A DNA stretch of 64,000 nt from a candidate division TA06 bacterium SM23_40 (GCA_001303705.1 LJUI01000002.1:1-64000), one strand, 5' to 3'; counted from the first letter of the stretch, positions 36,938 to 46,801 are shown. Numbers and translations: made by a program. The notes: generated by a model not told the origin, from the letters alone.

Positions 36938-39472
36938 ATGCGCAGCCCGTTCATTCTCTTGATTGCACTCGCTTCCCTCGTCGGCTCCCTCCCGGCGCCG
37001 GGGACGGTGGATGCACAGGTGGCAGGAGCGGCAGGAGAGGCGCCGGCCGAGAGGACGACGCCGTACACGCCGGACGATCAGCTCGACCTCAATAAGGCGT
37101 CGCTCGAGCAGCTCCTCTCGCTCCCCCTCGAGGCCGAGGATGCGCGTGCCATCTATGAGTGGCGTCGACGGCATGGCCCGTTTCAGAGCGTGTACGGGCT
37201 GCGAAGGATCGAGCAGATCGACGGCGCCGAGTTCGAGCGGATCAAACCCCTTCTCTTCGTCGCTCCACCCGAGCTGGCGCAGGAGGTTACACAGCGGATC
37301 GAAGAGATACAGAGACGGCTTGCCCGCGAGGAGACGCCTGCCGCGGCTGCCATCGATGAGTGGGAAGATCTGGTTGTCGATCCCCTTGATATCAACCGCG
37401 CGACGGTCGACGATCTGGTTATGCTCGATGACGTGTCGCTCGTCGATGCGGTGGCCGTCGTCAAGCATCGGATGACCCGCGGCCGGATCGATGACCTTCG
37501 CGCCCTGCGGCGCAACGTACGCGGCCTCACCTACTACGGATATACCAGGATGCGGGATTTCGTCCGGTTCGATCCCCGTCCCGAGGGACTCGATTTCCAT
37601 GGCCTCTATCGGGTGATCATCGATCACCGCTCCGAGGTCGACGTCGGCGAGGACGATGAAAACCTCGATCTTCTGACGAGCCGGCTTGAGGCTTCAGTGG
37701 CCGGGCTCGCGCCGGGATCGGGAGAGGAGGAGCCGGGAGCAAATCTCGAGGGATTGCAGCAGGCAGGTTGGACTGATCAGGAGATCGACCGGCTCAGGGG
37801 TGAGCTCGAGCAGGATCTTGTATCGATCAGGGGGATTCCTGCTGAACCGCGGATCCTCCAGAAGGTACGGGCGCGCTGGGGACGCCGCATCAAGCTCGGG
37901 TTCGTCGCAGAACGGGATCCGGGGGAGAGGACGGATGATCTGGTCAAGGGGTACCTGGGCCTGTACGACATGGGGCCGATCGATCGTCTCATCCTCGGCA
38001 CATACCGGCTCACGCTCGGGCAGTCACTCGTCATCGATAATGACGAGCCGGGAGGATATGAGTCCCCGTTCCGGCGGACTGACCGGATCGCGGGCCTGTT
38101 CGGCGATGCCACCGCATCCGAAGAGTTCATCTTCCGCGGCGCTGCCATGCAGGCGAGCCTGGGCAGGATCCGCCCCCTGGTCTTCTATTCGCGCGACCGC
38201 AAGGACGCCATCCTCAACCGGGACGGGACTGCGAACAGCCTCATTACGAGCTGGCCCCGGCCCGAGAGCACCAGGGATCGGCTGCTCGAGAGGACGTTCG
38301 GGGGGAGTCTGCGGTTTGATCTGGGAGGCCTGGGGCCCCTCCCGATCGGCACGTATGTCGCCGCCAATGGATACGAGGCGGACTACGACCCCGGGGTCCG
38401 CATCGATCCGACCACGCTCGACATCCCCGGGGATGGAGACACTCTGAGGGACCCGAACTACCTTCAGGCGTTCAGCGGTGATCGGCGCCGCGTGTACGGA
38501 ACAGACTTCCGCACGCTCCTCGGCAATGTCTCCGTCGAGGGCGAGTACGGGAGGCTCGATGGCGGGGGCGATGCGTTGGTTCTGAAGGCCCGGGCGCAGT
38601 ACGAATACCTCTACCTGCTCGGGCTGTACCGCCGGTACGACGCCGATTTCGATAATCCGTACGCCCGCCCGTTTATGGAGCAGCGGAAGTACGACGATAC
38701 GCTCTTCGAGAGAGAGTACCGCCTGCTCAATCCCCTTCATTCATATCTTCAAGACTACCCCGCCCCGAAAGCCGAAGAGGGGCTCTATTTCGAGACCCGC
38801 TATCAGATCACCCGAAAGATCATCATCACCAGAGCATATCTCGACACGTGGCGCAACGTGGCCTGGGGGTTGCCCAACCTCCGGATCCAGGGAGAGATCG
38901 AGTACCGACCCGTCTTTCCTCTCCGCTTCCGGCTGAAGCAGAAGTGGCAGCGTAAGTCGAATCCCGGCGATGTGGTGGCGACGACCTCGCGCACCAGCGA
39001 GACGACACTGCGGGCATTCGCACTCCTCAGCCAGCGTGACTTCTTCGGACTGGAGCTCCGGTACGGGCGGGTGCGGCTCACTCCCACGCTCCGATGGGGA
39101 GGCGACATGATGATGGACGGGGGGTTCCTATCCGGGAACTGGGAGCATCATTTCTCTCCCGCGCTGTCAGTGCAGTCGGGCATCGTCATCTGGGAGACGA
39201 ACGGCATGTCCCAGTGGACATTCGAAGACAGAGGAATCGATTTCCTCAATGGACGGGGGATGAGGTATTACATCACGGTACTCGATCAGCTCTCGCCCGG
39301 CCTGAGCCTCCGTTTCAAATTCAGAAAGAAGAACACCGAATTGCCCCATTCGGGCATCTATGGACCGGAGAGTGAGTACAGGTACGGAGGCGGATCGGCC
39401 GTTCCGGTGAAGGATTTCGTCGATTATCAGGATGAGTATTCGGCGAGCATTCAGCTCGACTTCCGCTGGTAA
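36938..39472 (+). CDS. Secreted helix-hairpin-helix protein fused to a large predicted outer-membrane beta-barrel
   Basis: 844 residues. A signal peptide to about residue 27 is followed by a ComEA-like HhH (about 46-88: LDLNKASLEQLLSLPLEAEDARAIYEWRRRHGPFQ). A second HhH-like element at about 148-205 (LDINRATVDDLVMLDDVSLVDAVAVV) and a weaker third at about 271-307 (LQQAGWTDQEIDRLRGELE) follow. From about 320 to the end, strands rich in Tyr, Arg and Asp with a terminal aromatic (QLDFRW) look like an outer-membrane barrel. HhH domains usually bind DNA non-specifically. A DNA-uptake or envelope-anchoring role is inference. It sits between two PorV/FadL-like barrels. Confidence 0.85.
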   Translation: MRSPFILLIALASLVGSLPAPGTVDAQVAGAAGEAPAERTTPYTPDDQLDLNKASLEQLLSLPLEAEDARAIYEWRRRHGPFQSVYGLRRIEQIDGAEFERIKPLLFVAPPELAQEVTQRIEEIQRRLAREETPAAAAIDEWEDLVVDPLDINRATVDDLVMLDDVSLVDAVAVVKHRMTRGRIDDLRALRRNVRGLTYYGYTRMRDFVRFDPRPEGLDFHGLYRVIIDHRSEVDVGEDDENLDLLTSRLEASVAGLAPGSGEEEPGANLEGLQQAGWTDQEIDRLRGELEQDLVSIRGIPAEPRILQKVRARWGRRIKLGFVAERDPGERTDDLVKGYLGLYDMGPIDRLILGTYRLTLGQSLVIDNDEPGGYESPFRRTDRIAGLFGDATASEEFIFRGAAMQASLGRIRPLVFYSRDRKDAILNRDGTANSLITSWPRPESTRDRLLERTFGGSLRFDLGGLGPLPIGTYVAANGYEADYDPGVRIDPTTLDIPGDGDTLRDPNYLQAFSGDRRRVYGTDFRTLLGNVSVEGEYGRLDGGGDALVLKARAQYEYLYLLGLYRRYDADFDNPYARPFMEQRKYDDTLFEREYRLLNPLHSYLQDYPAPKAEEGLYFETRYQITRKIIITRAYLDTWRNVAWGLPNLRIQGEIEYRPVFPLRFRLKQKWQRKSNPGDVVATTSRTSETTLRAFALLSQRDFFGLELRYGRVRLTPTLRWGGDMMMDGGFLSGNWEHHFSPALSVQSGIVIWETNGMSQWTFEDRGIDFLNGRGMRYYITVLDQLSPGLSLRFKFRKKNTELPHSGIYGPESEYRYGGGSAVPVKDFVDYQDEYSASIQLDFRW

Positions 39473-39576
39473 CACAAAGGTCGCCGCCGGTGAGGATCCC
39501 CGCGCGACTTCCGTGCTCCGGTGAATGTCGCAGCTGCATCTGGTGCCAGCAGGGAGGAACTGTGAGGGAGAAGAAC

Positions 39577-40788
39577 ATGTTCATCAACAGGGGGCTTCGC
39601 GCGCCCGCAGCGGCTCTTGTCGTGCTGGTGGCCGCGCTGAGTGCGGCGGGCGCGTCCGGGTATACGTTGCCGGGCGTGAGGTCGTTCGGGGACCCGGTGA
39701 GCGGGCAGGGGGCGCGATCGATGGCGATGGGGGGAACAGGTATCGCTGCTGACCCGGGCCTGGGACGCCTCTTCGTCAATCCTGCACTCCTCGGGTTCGC
39801 CCGGCGCGGCAGAATAGAGGCCTCGCTGGGCGTGGCGCGGCCCGGTGAGGTACGCACGCAGGAGGTGTTCGACAGCTTCGACAATACGGTGGGGGAAGCC
39901 ACGCTCGCGGCGAACACAAGCTACTACATCCGCCCTGCCCTCTGGGGAGTCATGCAGCCGTTGGGGAGGTTTGTGGTGGCGGCCGGCGGGAGAGAACGGT
40001 ACGACTTCGACTACGATTTCCATCAGGAGATCCGCGACAACTTCTACTACCGGCTGGGGAGCCGCGACCTCGTGGTACGGGGAGGGCTGTACGAGTGGAG
40101 CCTCGGCGTGGGCATGTGCCCGAGTGCGTCGGTCGGCCTGGGTGCGGCCGTCAACCTGCTCCGCGGAGACGCGGAGTGGAGGTGGGAGGTGGAGGATTCA
40201 TCGGTCGATACGACCGAGACATCGAGCGCGAATCTCGATGGGTGGGACGTTACGGTGGGCGCTGCGGCGAGGATCGGGGAGCGCGTCGTGCTCGGGTTGA
40301 TGGCGCGCAGGGGAGCTGAGGTGGGATGGGAGGCGGAGTCGGGTTCTATTGATGACGCGACTGTCGACTATCCGCCGTTGCTCGGGGCGGGGCTCGAGGT
40401 CACGCCGGCAAACCAGTTTCCGGCGATCCTGAGCTGGGATGTGCTGTACATCCCCTGGTCCGACCTGACGGTCGATGGTGAGGAGGCCGACCTCGACGAT
40501 GTGTGGGAGGTGAGGTTCGGCGTCGAGCACGAGATGACCGATGGGCTCCTCGTCAGGATCGGCTTCCGATGGGAGCCGTCGTACGTCAACGAGGAGATCG
40601 CGCAGGCGGTGGTGGCGACCGGGCTCGGGTGGGAGGTCAAGGGATTCGGCATCGATCTGGCCACCGAGCTCGGAAGACGAGGATACCGGAGCTCGGAGGT
40701 GACCGCATCTGACGTCGACTTCCCGGAGCCGGTCGAGGTGGAGGAGACTCTCGTGCGTCTGGCAGCGACGGTGTGGAGAGAGTTCTAG
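39577..40788 (+). CDS. FadL/PorV-like outer-membrane protein
   Basis: 403 residues from ATG 39577, with GAGGGAG 6 bp upstream; GTG 39562 with GGGAGG is a close alternative. A signal peptide (APAAALVVLVAALSAAGASG) is followed by the signature GARSMAMGGTGIAADPGLGRLFVNPALLGF, then alternating strands and a C-terminal aromatic end (VWREF). This is the same architectural class as the barrel at 36053. It is adjacent to the HhH-barrel gene (104 bp gap), so the three may form one envelope complex. Confidence 0.85.
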   Translation: MFINRGLRAPAAALVVLVAALSAAGASGYTLPGVRSFGDPVSGQGARSMAMGGTGIAADPGLGRLFVNPALLGFARRGRIEASLGVARPGEVRTQEVFDSFDNTVGEATLAANTSYYIRPALWGVMQPLGRFVVAAGGRERYDFDYDFHQEIRDNFYYRLGSRDLVVRGGLYEWSLGVGMCPSASVGLGAAVNLLRGDAEWRWEVEDSSVDTTETSSANLDGWDVTVGAAARIGERVVLGLMARRGAEVGWEAESGSIDDATVDYPPLLGAGLEVTPANQFPAILSWDVLYIPWSDLTVDGEEADLDDVWEVRFGVEHEMTDGLLVRIGFRWEPSYVNEEIAQAVVATGLGWEVKGFGIDLATELGRRGYRSSEVTASDVDFPEPVEVEETLVRLAATVWREF

Positions 40789-40921
40789 GGGGCCGCCTCT
40801 GGTGGGCCTCGGCAGCGGCGGACCGTACGGGATGCTCGAGTCGCGAGGAGAGTAGACGAAGGATGGGTTGCGTGCGATCTGCGGCCGCCGTTCGATGTCG
40901 GCGGCCTGAGAGGGATGTGAG

Positions 40922-42472
40922 ATGATGAGGTATACGCGCATGAGGAGCGCGCTCCTTGCGCTGGTGCTCGCTCTGATCGTTCTGGGGAGCGCCCCGGCGG
41001 ATGAGTACCAGCACCTGATCATTCTCCACACCAATGACATACATGGAAGTCTGGCGCCGGTGGATGCGTGGTGGCTGAATCCGGATTTCCCGCCGCCCGT
41101 CGGCAATGGCGCTGCCGCAATGACGATCATCGATCGGGAACGGGCGAATGCGGAGAAGCACGGATACGGATTTCTGCTCCTCGATGCGGGAGATTTCTAC
41201 CAGGGGACGCCGCTCGGGGATTTTTCCAGGGGCGAGGCGGTAATCGAGTTCCTGAACCACGCTGGCTATGATGTGATGAGCCTGGGCAATCACGACTATG
41301 CAGATGGACAGGAGAACCTGTACGAGCGCGCTGCGCAGGCCGACTTCCCCTTCCTCGGCGCCAACATTCTGATAGAACAGACAGGTGAACTGCCTCCCTA
41401 TGCGAGGCGGCATATCAAACTGGAACGGGGTGGTGTGAAGATCGGGATATTCGGTCTCATCACCCAGTACATGAAGGGGATGGCGAGGCCGGAAGACATC
41501 GAGGGGCTGGAGTTCCTCGAGGAAGCTCCGGTAGCGGCGGAGTGTGTGGAGGAGCTGAGGGCCGAAGGTGTCGACATCATCATCGGCCTCACACACATCG
41601 GGTATCGCCACGATAGGCGCCTCGTCCAGCAAGTCCGGGGAATCGACGTCATCATCGGGGGGCACAGTCATACCGGATTGCGAGACCCGTACGAGTCGTT
41701 CTCCAATCATACTGTCGTCTGCCAGACATTTGGCCACCTGACGACAGTGGGCAGGCTCGAGCTGTTGATCGATCGTGAGACGAACCGTATCGCCGGGTAT
41801 GAGGGGAAGCTGTTTGAACTGTACGCCGAGGAGGTACCGCTCGATCAAGAGGCGCTCGCACTGGTCGGGAAGTGGGTCGAGAAGGCGGAGCAGGGGCTGG
41901 ACGAGGTGATCGGCTCATCAGCTGCCGAGCTTACCCGGGCGGGCATGGAGGAATCCCCTATGGGGAACCTCATTACGGATGCGATGCGCCTGCGATTCGG
42001 GGTCGACGTGGTGATGCACAACAGTGGTGGGATCACGGGCACGCTGCCAAAGGGAGTCCTCACCTATCGGAATGCGTATGAAGCAGATGCCTATGCCAAT
42101 ACCGTTGTCACCATGGTGTTGAGTGGGCGTCAAGTGTGGGACCTGCTCGAAGTGAGCGTGAACCGCCACCACGCAATCTTCCAGGTCTCGGGTGTGAGGA
42201 TGGTCTATGATGTGACTCGCCCGATCGGCGAGCGCGTGCTCGAGGTGGAGGTTGGTGGGGAACCCCTCGATTTCGATCGCGATTATACGGTGGCAACAAA
42301 CAGCTTCCTTGCCGCCGGAGGCGGCGAATATGAGATATTCGGCCAGGGCCGGGACTGGACCGACACCGGCGTCTATATCCGGGATGTCATCGCGAGCTAT
42401 GTGCGCGCCCACTCCCCTATCGACGCGAAGGTGGAGGGACGGATCATCGACCTGTCGGTTTCACTCCGTTAG
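40922..42472 (+). CDS. 5'-nucleotidase / 2',3'-cyclic phosphodiesterase (UshA family), secreted
   Basis: 516 residues. A signal peptide (about 1-26) precedes the metallophosphoesterase domain with ILHTNDIHG (Asp39, His41), DAGDFYQGTP, GNHDYADG, GLTHIGYRHD and GGHSHTG, which together form the dinuclear metal site. The C-terminal 5_nucleotid_C domain (about 320-510) has GNLITDAMRLRFGVDVVMHNSGGITG. It hydrolyses extracellular nucleotides for uptake of nucleosides and phosphate. The start region has a moderate Shine-Dalgarno (GAGAGGGATGTGAG). Confidence 0.94.
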   Translation: MMRYTRMRSALLALVLALIVLGSAPADEYQHLIILHTNDIHGSLAPVDAWWLNPDFPPPVGNGAAAMTIIDRERANAEKHGYGFLLLDAGDFYQGTPLGDFSRGEAVIEFLNHAGYDVMSLGNHDYADGQENLYERAAQADFPFLGANILIEQTGELPPYARRHIKLERGGVKIGIFGLITQYMKGMARPEDIEGLEFLEEAPVAAECVEELRAEGVDIIIGLTHIGYRHDRRLVQQVRGIDVIIGGHSHTGLRDPYESFSNHTVVCQTFGHLTTVGRLELLIDRETNRIAGYEGKLFELYAEEVPLDQEALALVGKWVEKAEQGLDEVIGSSAAELTRAGMEESPMGNLITDAMRLRFGVDVVMHNSGGITGTLPKGVLTYRNAYEADAYANTVVTMVLSGRQVWDLLEVSVNRHHAIFQVSGVRMVYDVTRPIGERVLEVEVGGEPLDFDRDYTVATNSFLAAGGGEYEIFGQGRDWTDTGVYIRDVIASYVRAHSPIDAKVEGRIIDLSVSLR

Positions 42473-42790
42473 ATGCGAGAGATCCCGGGCGGACCGACAG
42501 AAGCGATCTGTCCGGGATAGCGCCTGCCGATTCGTGTCTCTTCTCTACGTACCCTGCTCGACCCTCGAGATCAATAATAACACGGAACCACGAGTAGGCG
42601 GGATCTCCCGTCCGCCTCAATCGGATCGCCCGCGCTCGGCGACGCATATGCGAGTCCGTTCGCCCCGGGCGATTTGTCGTATCGTTGCGGGTTCGGTTCC
42701 GAGGCTGGACAAGGTGCACTGCCGCATCCGAGTCCCCCCGCGTGACCGATACCGTCGGTCTGTTCGGCATATCATACAAGGAGGAGGGCC
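42473..42790. other. 318-bp intergenic region, no gene
   Basis: No coding signal on either strand. It holds a small inverted repeat (GACCGA at 42744-42749 and TCGGTC at 42755-42760) just before the next gene's Shine-Dalgarno. No convincing promoter or tRNA. Confidence 0.55.
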
Positions 42791-44167
42791 ATGAGGATCA
42801 ACATCGCTCCTGTGACGGCCGTCCTGCTCTCCCTTGCGATGGCGGCAGGCACGGGGCGGACGCAGGAGATCCAGGTGTCGCTCGATGAGGCCGGCACGCT
42901 CTCACGCATCGATGCCGAACTCGAGCGGGATCTCGGGCTGTTCCCCGAGTATGAGAATTTCAGAGAGGCGTGGCTGTTTCGGGTCGCAGAGGGAGAATTC
43001 GTGCTCGAGATCCTGCACGGGCATGAAGGCGCACTGAGGAAAGTCCGACTGCCTCTGTCTGCGGAGGAGGTACGCGAGTTACGGCGTGAGGTGACCGCAC
43101 GTATCGAAGAGCGCGCCCCTGGGGTCCTGTTCGACCGGACCGGGCGGACGAAGCTCCTCATCACCACAACGCTCCTCTCCCTCGGATACTACGGCTGGGC
43201 GCTCCCGGTGGTCTTTGATGTCGGGGGGAAGGGGGGGGCGGCGCTCTACTTCATGACGAGCGGCGCCGGGTTCTTTGTCCCGCGTGCCGCGACCGAGCGG
43301 ATACCCGTCACGGATGCGGCAGCCACTCTTGCTCTGTACGGTGCAACCCGGGGCATCGCGCACGGCATCTGTCTTGATTACGTCTTCCGCGGAGAGGATG
43401 TGGGGGGCCGCGATGCAATAGCCTTCGGTATGGTCGCCAGCGTGGTGGAGGGAGTGGCCGGGTTCTCCGTTGCCAACCAGCTGGATATGACTCCGGGCAC
43501 TGCTGAAGTGATCAGCGTCATGGGCGATGCAGGCCTTGGATTCGGGCTTCTGACCGCTGATGTAGCAGGTTTCTTCGACGATGGCGAGGAGAAATCGCGT
43601 CAGGCAGCGGCGTCAGCGCTGTTCGGTTCAGGCGTAGGAGTCGCTGCGGGGGGCATGCTGTCGAGGATGGAACCATATACGCGTGACGACGCCTATGTTC
43701 TGAGGGCAGCGGGGCTGCTCGGCGCATACCTCCCTCTCGCGCTCGTCGACATCGCCGACCCCGAAAATGACAAAGCCTACACCGCGGCCTCCATGGCGGG
43801 ATTGGCGATAGGGCACGGTATCGGCCATTACCTTGTCCGCGATAAGGACTTCGGAAGCGGCCAGGGCATGATGGTAACCCTCGGTGAGGTTGCGGGGGGA
43901 TTGTTCGGGCTGGGGCTCGCCCACCTCGCAGCTACCGAGGGGCGCGACCACAGCACGCTCTATCTCACCGCAAGCTCTATAGGCGCCACGATCGGATTCT
44001 GGTCGATGTACCGTTCGGTTGCCCCGGCCGCGCACGCGCGGGAGGGGAGCGTCGTCTGGGAAATTGATCTTGCGCCACAGGGTGTGATCGCCCTTGCCCG
44101 CGGCGGCGCAGTCGGCGCGGATCGCCGCTCGCCGGTACCGCTGCTCGGGTGGACCATCAGGTTCTGA
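42791..44167 (+). CDS. Multi-pass membrane protein of unknown function
   Basis: 458 residues. A signal peptide (to about residue 24, GRTQ) and a charged domain (about 25-110) precede roughly eight or more Gly/Ala-rich hydrophobic segments between about 115 and 410 (for example LLITTTLLSLGYYGWALPVV and LLGAYLPLALVDIADPENDK). AAGGAGGAGG lies 3-4 bp upstream of ATG. No known family was recognised. The Gly-Ala-rich segments and the periodic small residues suggest either an integral membrane bundle or a barrel-like fold. Neighbours are secreted or unknown. Confidence 0.65.
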   Translation: MRINIAPVTAVLLSLAMAAGTGRTQEIQVSLDEAGTLSRIDAELERDLGLFPEYENFREAWLFRVAEGEFVLEILHGHEGALRKVRLPLSAEEVRELRREVTARIEERAPGVLFDRTGRTKLLITTTLLSLGYYGWALPVVFDVGGKGGAALYFMTSGAGFFVPRAATERIPVTDAAATLALYGATRGIAHGICLDYVFRGEDVGGRDAIAFGMVASVVEGVAGFSVANQLDMTPGTAEVISVMGDAGLGFGLLTADVAGFFDDGEEKSRQAAASALFGSGVGVAAGGMLSRMEPYTRDDAYVLRAAGLLGAYLPLALVDIADPENDKAYTAASMAGLAIGHGIGHYLVRDKDFGSGQGMMVTLGEVAGGLFGLGLAHLAATEGRDHSTLYLTASSIGATIGFWSMYRSVAPAAHAREGSVVWEIDLAPQGVIALARGGAVGADRRSPVPLLGWTIRF

Positions 44168-44506
44168 CGATCAGGTTCTGATGGTGAGTGTCTGTCTTCT
44201 CTCCCTCTCACACTGCCTCGAGCGGCTCCACGCCCGAGGAGACTGCTCCAGGGCGCCTCGGAGGTGGCGCCTGACACTCCGCATGTCTGGGGGGGTTCGG
44301 GCGAACGCTCCCCGGGGCTGTGGCAAGGTGTGGCCACCTTGAAGTCAGGGCGTGATAATACGCTTTACGGTGGATGTTGTGGAGCGGGAACTTGTGCGTG
44401 GAGTCTGCTTGATATCGGGGTCGATCTGTGGTACACTAGAAGCTTGGTGGCGCCCACTATTGTAGCAGACTGCTCTGTCGCACTCAACACCGACTGGAGG
44501 ACCTAC
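44168..44506. other. 339-bp intergenic region with a promoter for the next gene
   Basis: No gene supported. It contains a GGCGCC pair (44252-44257 and 44266-44271) that can form a short hairpin, and the promoter at 44409-44437. Confidence 0.55.
44409..44437 (+). promoter_or_regulatory. Sigma-70-type promoter before the 486-residue secreted protein gene
   Basis: TTGATA at 44409-44414, a 17-bp spacer, and TACACT at 44432-44437, 69 bp before the start codon. Confidence 0.65.
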
Positions 44507-45967
44507 ATGAGGAGATCATCTCTAGCGCTCTGTCTTAGTGGAATTCTGACGCTATGCGTCCTCGGGCTCTCGAGTGCCCAGGTACGGAGCCCGGCAGCGC
44601 TTGACGCCGCCGATTGTGCCCTGCCGGCCGGACTGGCAGAGGCCATTGGTGATCCCGCCCGCGTGCGGGATGCGCGACACCTTTTTTCCCGGGATGGAGA
44701 AGAGTGGACACCGGAAGACACCGCGTTCGAACGCCATTTCATGCTCGCCCGGCTCCGTCTCGCCCGCGAACAGGGAATGTTGGAGAGCATCGACCAGGAG
44801 CGCCTGGCGGACATGATCAGAAGAGCCGGCCTGGAAGGGATCTCTGTACAGGCGCTTCGCCAACTTCTCGACGGAGGGCCTGGGACGCGCGGCATGGTCG
44901 GGTATGGGTTCTTCTTCAACGAATACTCGTTCTACTGGATGGACATTACTGCCATCGTCCAGAACATGATCATTCCCCGCACCCCGGGCGGAGATGTGTA
45001 CACCTGGCTGTACAACACGACGACGAACCGTTCGAATCTCGGCGTCGAGGCGTTCATCTCCTACCACTCCCAGTCCGATTTTCACTTCAAGGTCTATGAC
45101 TGGGCCCATCCTTCTCCCTGGCAGATCGACATGCCCTATGACGACCTCGATGAGTATATCTACGACGTGCCCAACCCGGACGGGGTGTGGCGCCAGCTGC
45201 TCCGCGTCGTCAACATCACCCGGCAGCACGAGCCGAACGAGTGGACGAACGAGGTCTACTTGTACAACCGCTTCCGCGACGTCTGGGATCTTGTCTACCT
45301 CTACTCCTATACGACTAATCATCCTACAGAGAACACCTATGAGCCGGGCGATTTCTACGGGAGCTGGGGGCCGATCTTCGAGACATTTCAGGATCATGAC
45401 GGAAGCAATAAGCCGATCGGCTTCGACAACAGCTGGATGTATCAGGATGGCGTTGTGTCGAAGCTGACTCCGACGAATTCGTATCTCAGAGTGGACGACC
45501 CGGACCTGTACCCGCCGATATTCGTTGTACCGAACGCTGCCTGGGCTGTTGGGAGCACTGAGGGTGAGCCGGCCAACCAGGTCTTCGAGGCCGAGGATGG
45601 CACCCACGAGATAGGCCATGCCTTCGGCCAGGGCTGGGTCGCAACGCCCGGTGAGGGGGAGGGGTGGATGCTGCGGGGGCCGTTATGGACCCTGCCGGAG
45701 GGACGGATGAACGCGGAGTTCCTCCTGGGTATCGCTCAAGTGACCGGCCCCGATGATGCCGTCTGCCTCGTCGGCGTATGGGACGCGACGATCAGCGACT
45801 ATGCCGCATCAGATATCCTGTACCGGCACGATTTCGTCCATCGGTTCTATCCGCACCAGTTCCGGTACGACTTCGAGGCGATCTCCGGCCACCAGTACGA
45901 GTTTGTGGTGTACAGCTATGCTCACCTGGCGTTCGGAGTCGACAGGGTGGTGATTGTCAAGAACTAG
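44507..45967 (+). CDS. Secreted protein of unknown function with CBM-like C-terminal domain
   Basis: 486 residues from ATG 44507 (CTGGAGG 6 bp upstream); the open frame extends to 44264 but without a signal peptide. A signal peptide ends near SSAQ (about residue 25). The middle is acidic, Tyr/Trp-rich and unrecognised (about 130-330). The C-terminal domain (about 347-486) has the beta-sandwich pattern of carbohydrate-binding CBM6/35-like modules (FEAEDGTHEIGHAFGQGW then GWMLRGPLWTLPEGRMNAEFLL). It is probably exported and surface-binding. The HEIGH string in this domain is discussed as a rejected protease motif. Confidence 0.7.
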   Translation: MRRSSLALCLSGILTLCVLGLSSAQVRSPAALDAADCALPAGLAEAIGDPARVRDARHLFSRDGEEWTPEDTAFERHFMLARLRLAREQGMLESIDQERLADMIRRAGLEGISVQALRQLLDGGPGTRGMVGYGFFFNEYSFYWMDITAIVQNMIIPRTPGGDVYTWLYNTTTNRSNLGVEAFISYHSQSDFHFKVYDWAHPSPWQIDMPYDDLDEYIYDVPNPDGVWRQLLRVVNITRQHEPNEWTNEVYLYNRFRDVWDLVYLYSYTTNHPTENTYEPGDFYGSWGPIFETFQDHDGSNKPIGFDNSWMYQDGVVSKLTPTNSYLRVDDPDLYPPIFVVPNAAWAVGSTEGEPANQVFEAEDGTHEIGHAFGQGWVATPGEGEGWMLRGPLWTLPEGRMNAEFLLGIAQVTGPDDAVCLVGVWDATISDYAASDILYRHDFVHRFYPHQFRYDFEAISGHQYEFVVYSYAHLAFGVDRVVIVKN

Positions 45968-46019
45968 CGCTCATCCATCCGGGGTGAGGCAGGCATGATT
46001 TCCGGGATGCATAATTTTC

Positions 46020-46048
46020 TTGACGACAATCGGTCTGTGTGATAAGGT
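46020..46048 (+). promoter_or_regulatory. Sigma-70-type promoter before the lamin-tail protein gene
   Basis: TTGACG at 46020-46025, a 17-bp spacer, and TAAGGT at 46043-46048, 93 bp before the start codon. The -10 match is weak (TATAAT consensus); alternative registers are possible. Confidence 0.45.
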
Positions 46049-46141
46049 CCGGGATGACTTGTTACCGGATCATGTGGGACGATGAAAGGAGGCAATAGAG
46101 GCACGTCAACGTCTGCATAACGTACCGGAGGGTGGACAGTT

Positions 46142-46801
46142 ATGAGACATCATCTTGCCGGGCTGCTGGCGCTCGGGTGTGTAGTCTGCCTGCCCGTCGG
46201 CGGTCTGTCCCAGGTCGTTTTCAATGAGGTCTACTATGATGCCGACAATGCCTGGGCTGACAATGCCAACGAGTGGGTCGAGCTGTACAATGCCGGAGGG
46301 TCGACTGTCGACCTCGGTGGTCTGATCTTCACCGACCACCCGGATACCACGTGGGAGGGGTACTACCTCATTCCGGGTGGCACGATGCTCGGTCCGGGGG
46401 AATTCCTGATTCTGTGCCGCGATGCCGATAGCCTCAACTCACACTGGTCGATCCCGCCTGCGGTGACCGTTCTCGCCTGGGGGGATGCTCCCACAACCAC
46501 CTATCTCATGCTCCATAATGATGGCGAGGACATCCATCTGCTGGATGGGGAGACTGATGTGGCGGTGATGTGGTACGGTGACGGGGGAGATCTGGGGCCC
46601 ACCAATGCCGCCCCCGATGTAACCGCAGGCCACAGCCTCGGCCTGTACCCCGATGGGTCGAGCACGGGCGTTCCCAGCGATGACTACTACGACTATGCCG
46701 ATCCGACGCCGGGCGAGCCCAACGAGGCGATCGTCCCGGTCTCTTCGACGACGTGGGGCAAGCTGAAGGCAATGTATTCGGTCCCCAAGGGCCAGCAATA
46801 G
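46142..46801 (+). CDS. Secreted lamin-tail-domain protein
   Basis: 219 residues. A signal peptide (about 1-23) precedes a lamin-tail (LTD) domain opening with QVVFNEVYYDADNAWADNAN and NEWVELYNAGGSTVDLGG, the standard bacterial LTD start, and running to the PDPTPGEPN-type end (about 195). The last 25 residues (STTWGKLKAMYSVPKGQQ) form a short conserved-looking tail. Bacterial LTD proteins are secreted or surface-bound, sometimes linked to nucleases; no such domain is here. Confidence 0.88.
   Translation: MRHHLAGLLALGCVVCLPVGGLSQVVFNEVYYDADNAWADNANEWVELYNAGGSTVDLGGLIFTDHPDTTWEGYYLIPGGTMLGPGEFLILCRDADSLNSHWSIPPAVTVLAWGDAPTTTYLMLHNDGEDIHLLDGETDVAVMWYGDGGDLGPTNAAPDVTAGHSLGLYPDGSSTGVPSDDYYDYADPTPGEPNEAIVPVSSTTWGKLKAMYSVPKGQQ

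Noticed and set aside
42650-42720. Possible tRNA-like T-loop (GGGTTCGGTTCC)
   Set aside because: No acceptor stem, anticodon arm or D-arm fits around it.
45600-45640. HEIGHAFGQGW string resembling a metzincin zinc motif
   Set aside because: A metzincin needs HExxHxxGxxH; the third ligand position is Trp. The string lies inside a CBM-like beta-sandwich (GWMLRGPLWTLPEGRM), so it is most likely coincidental.
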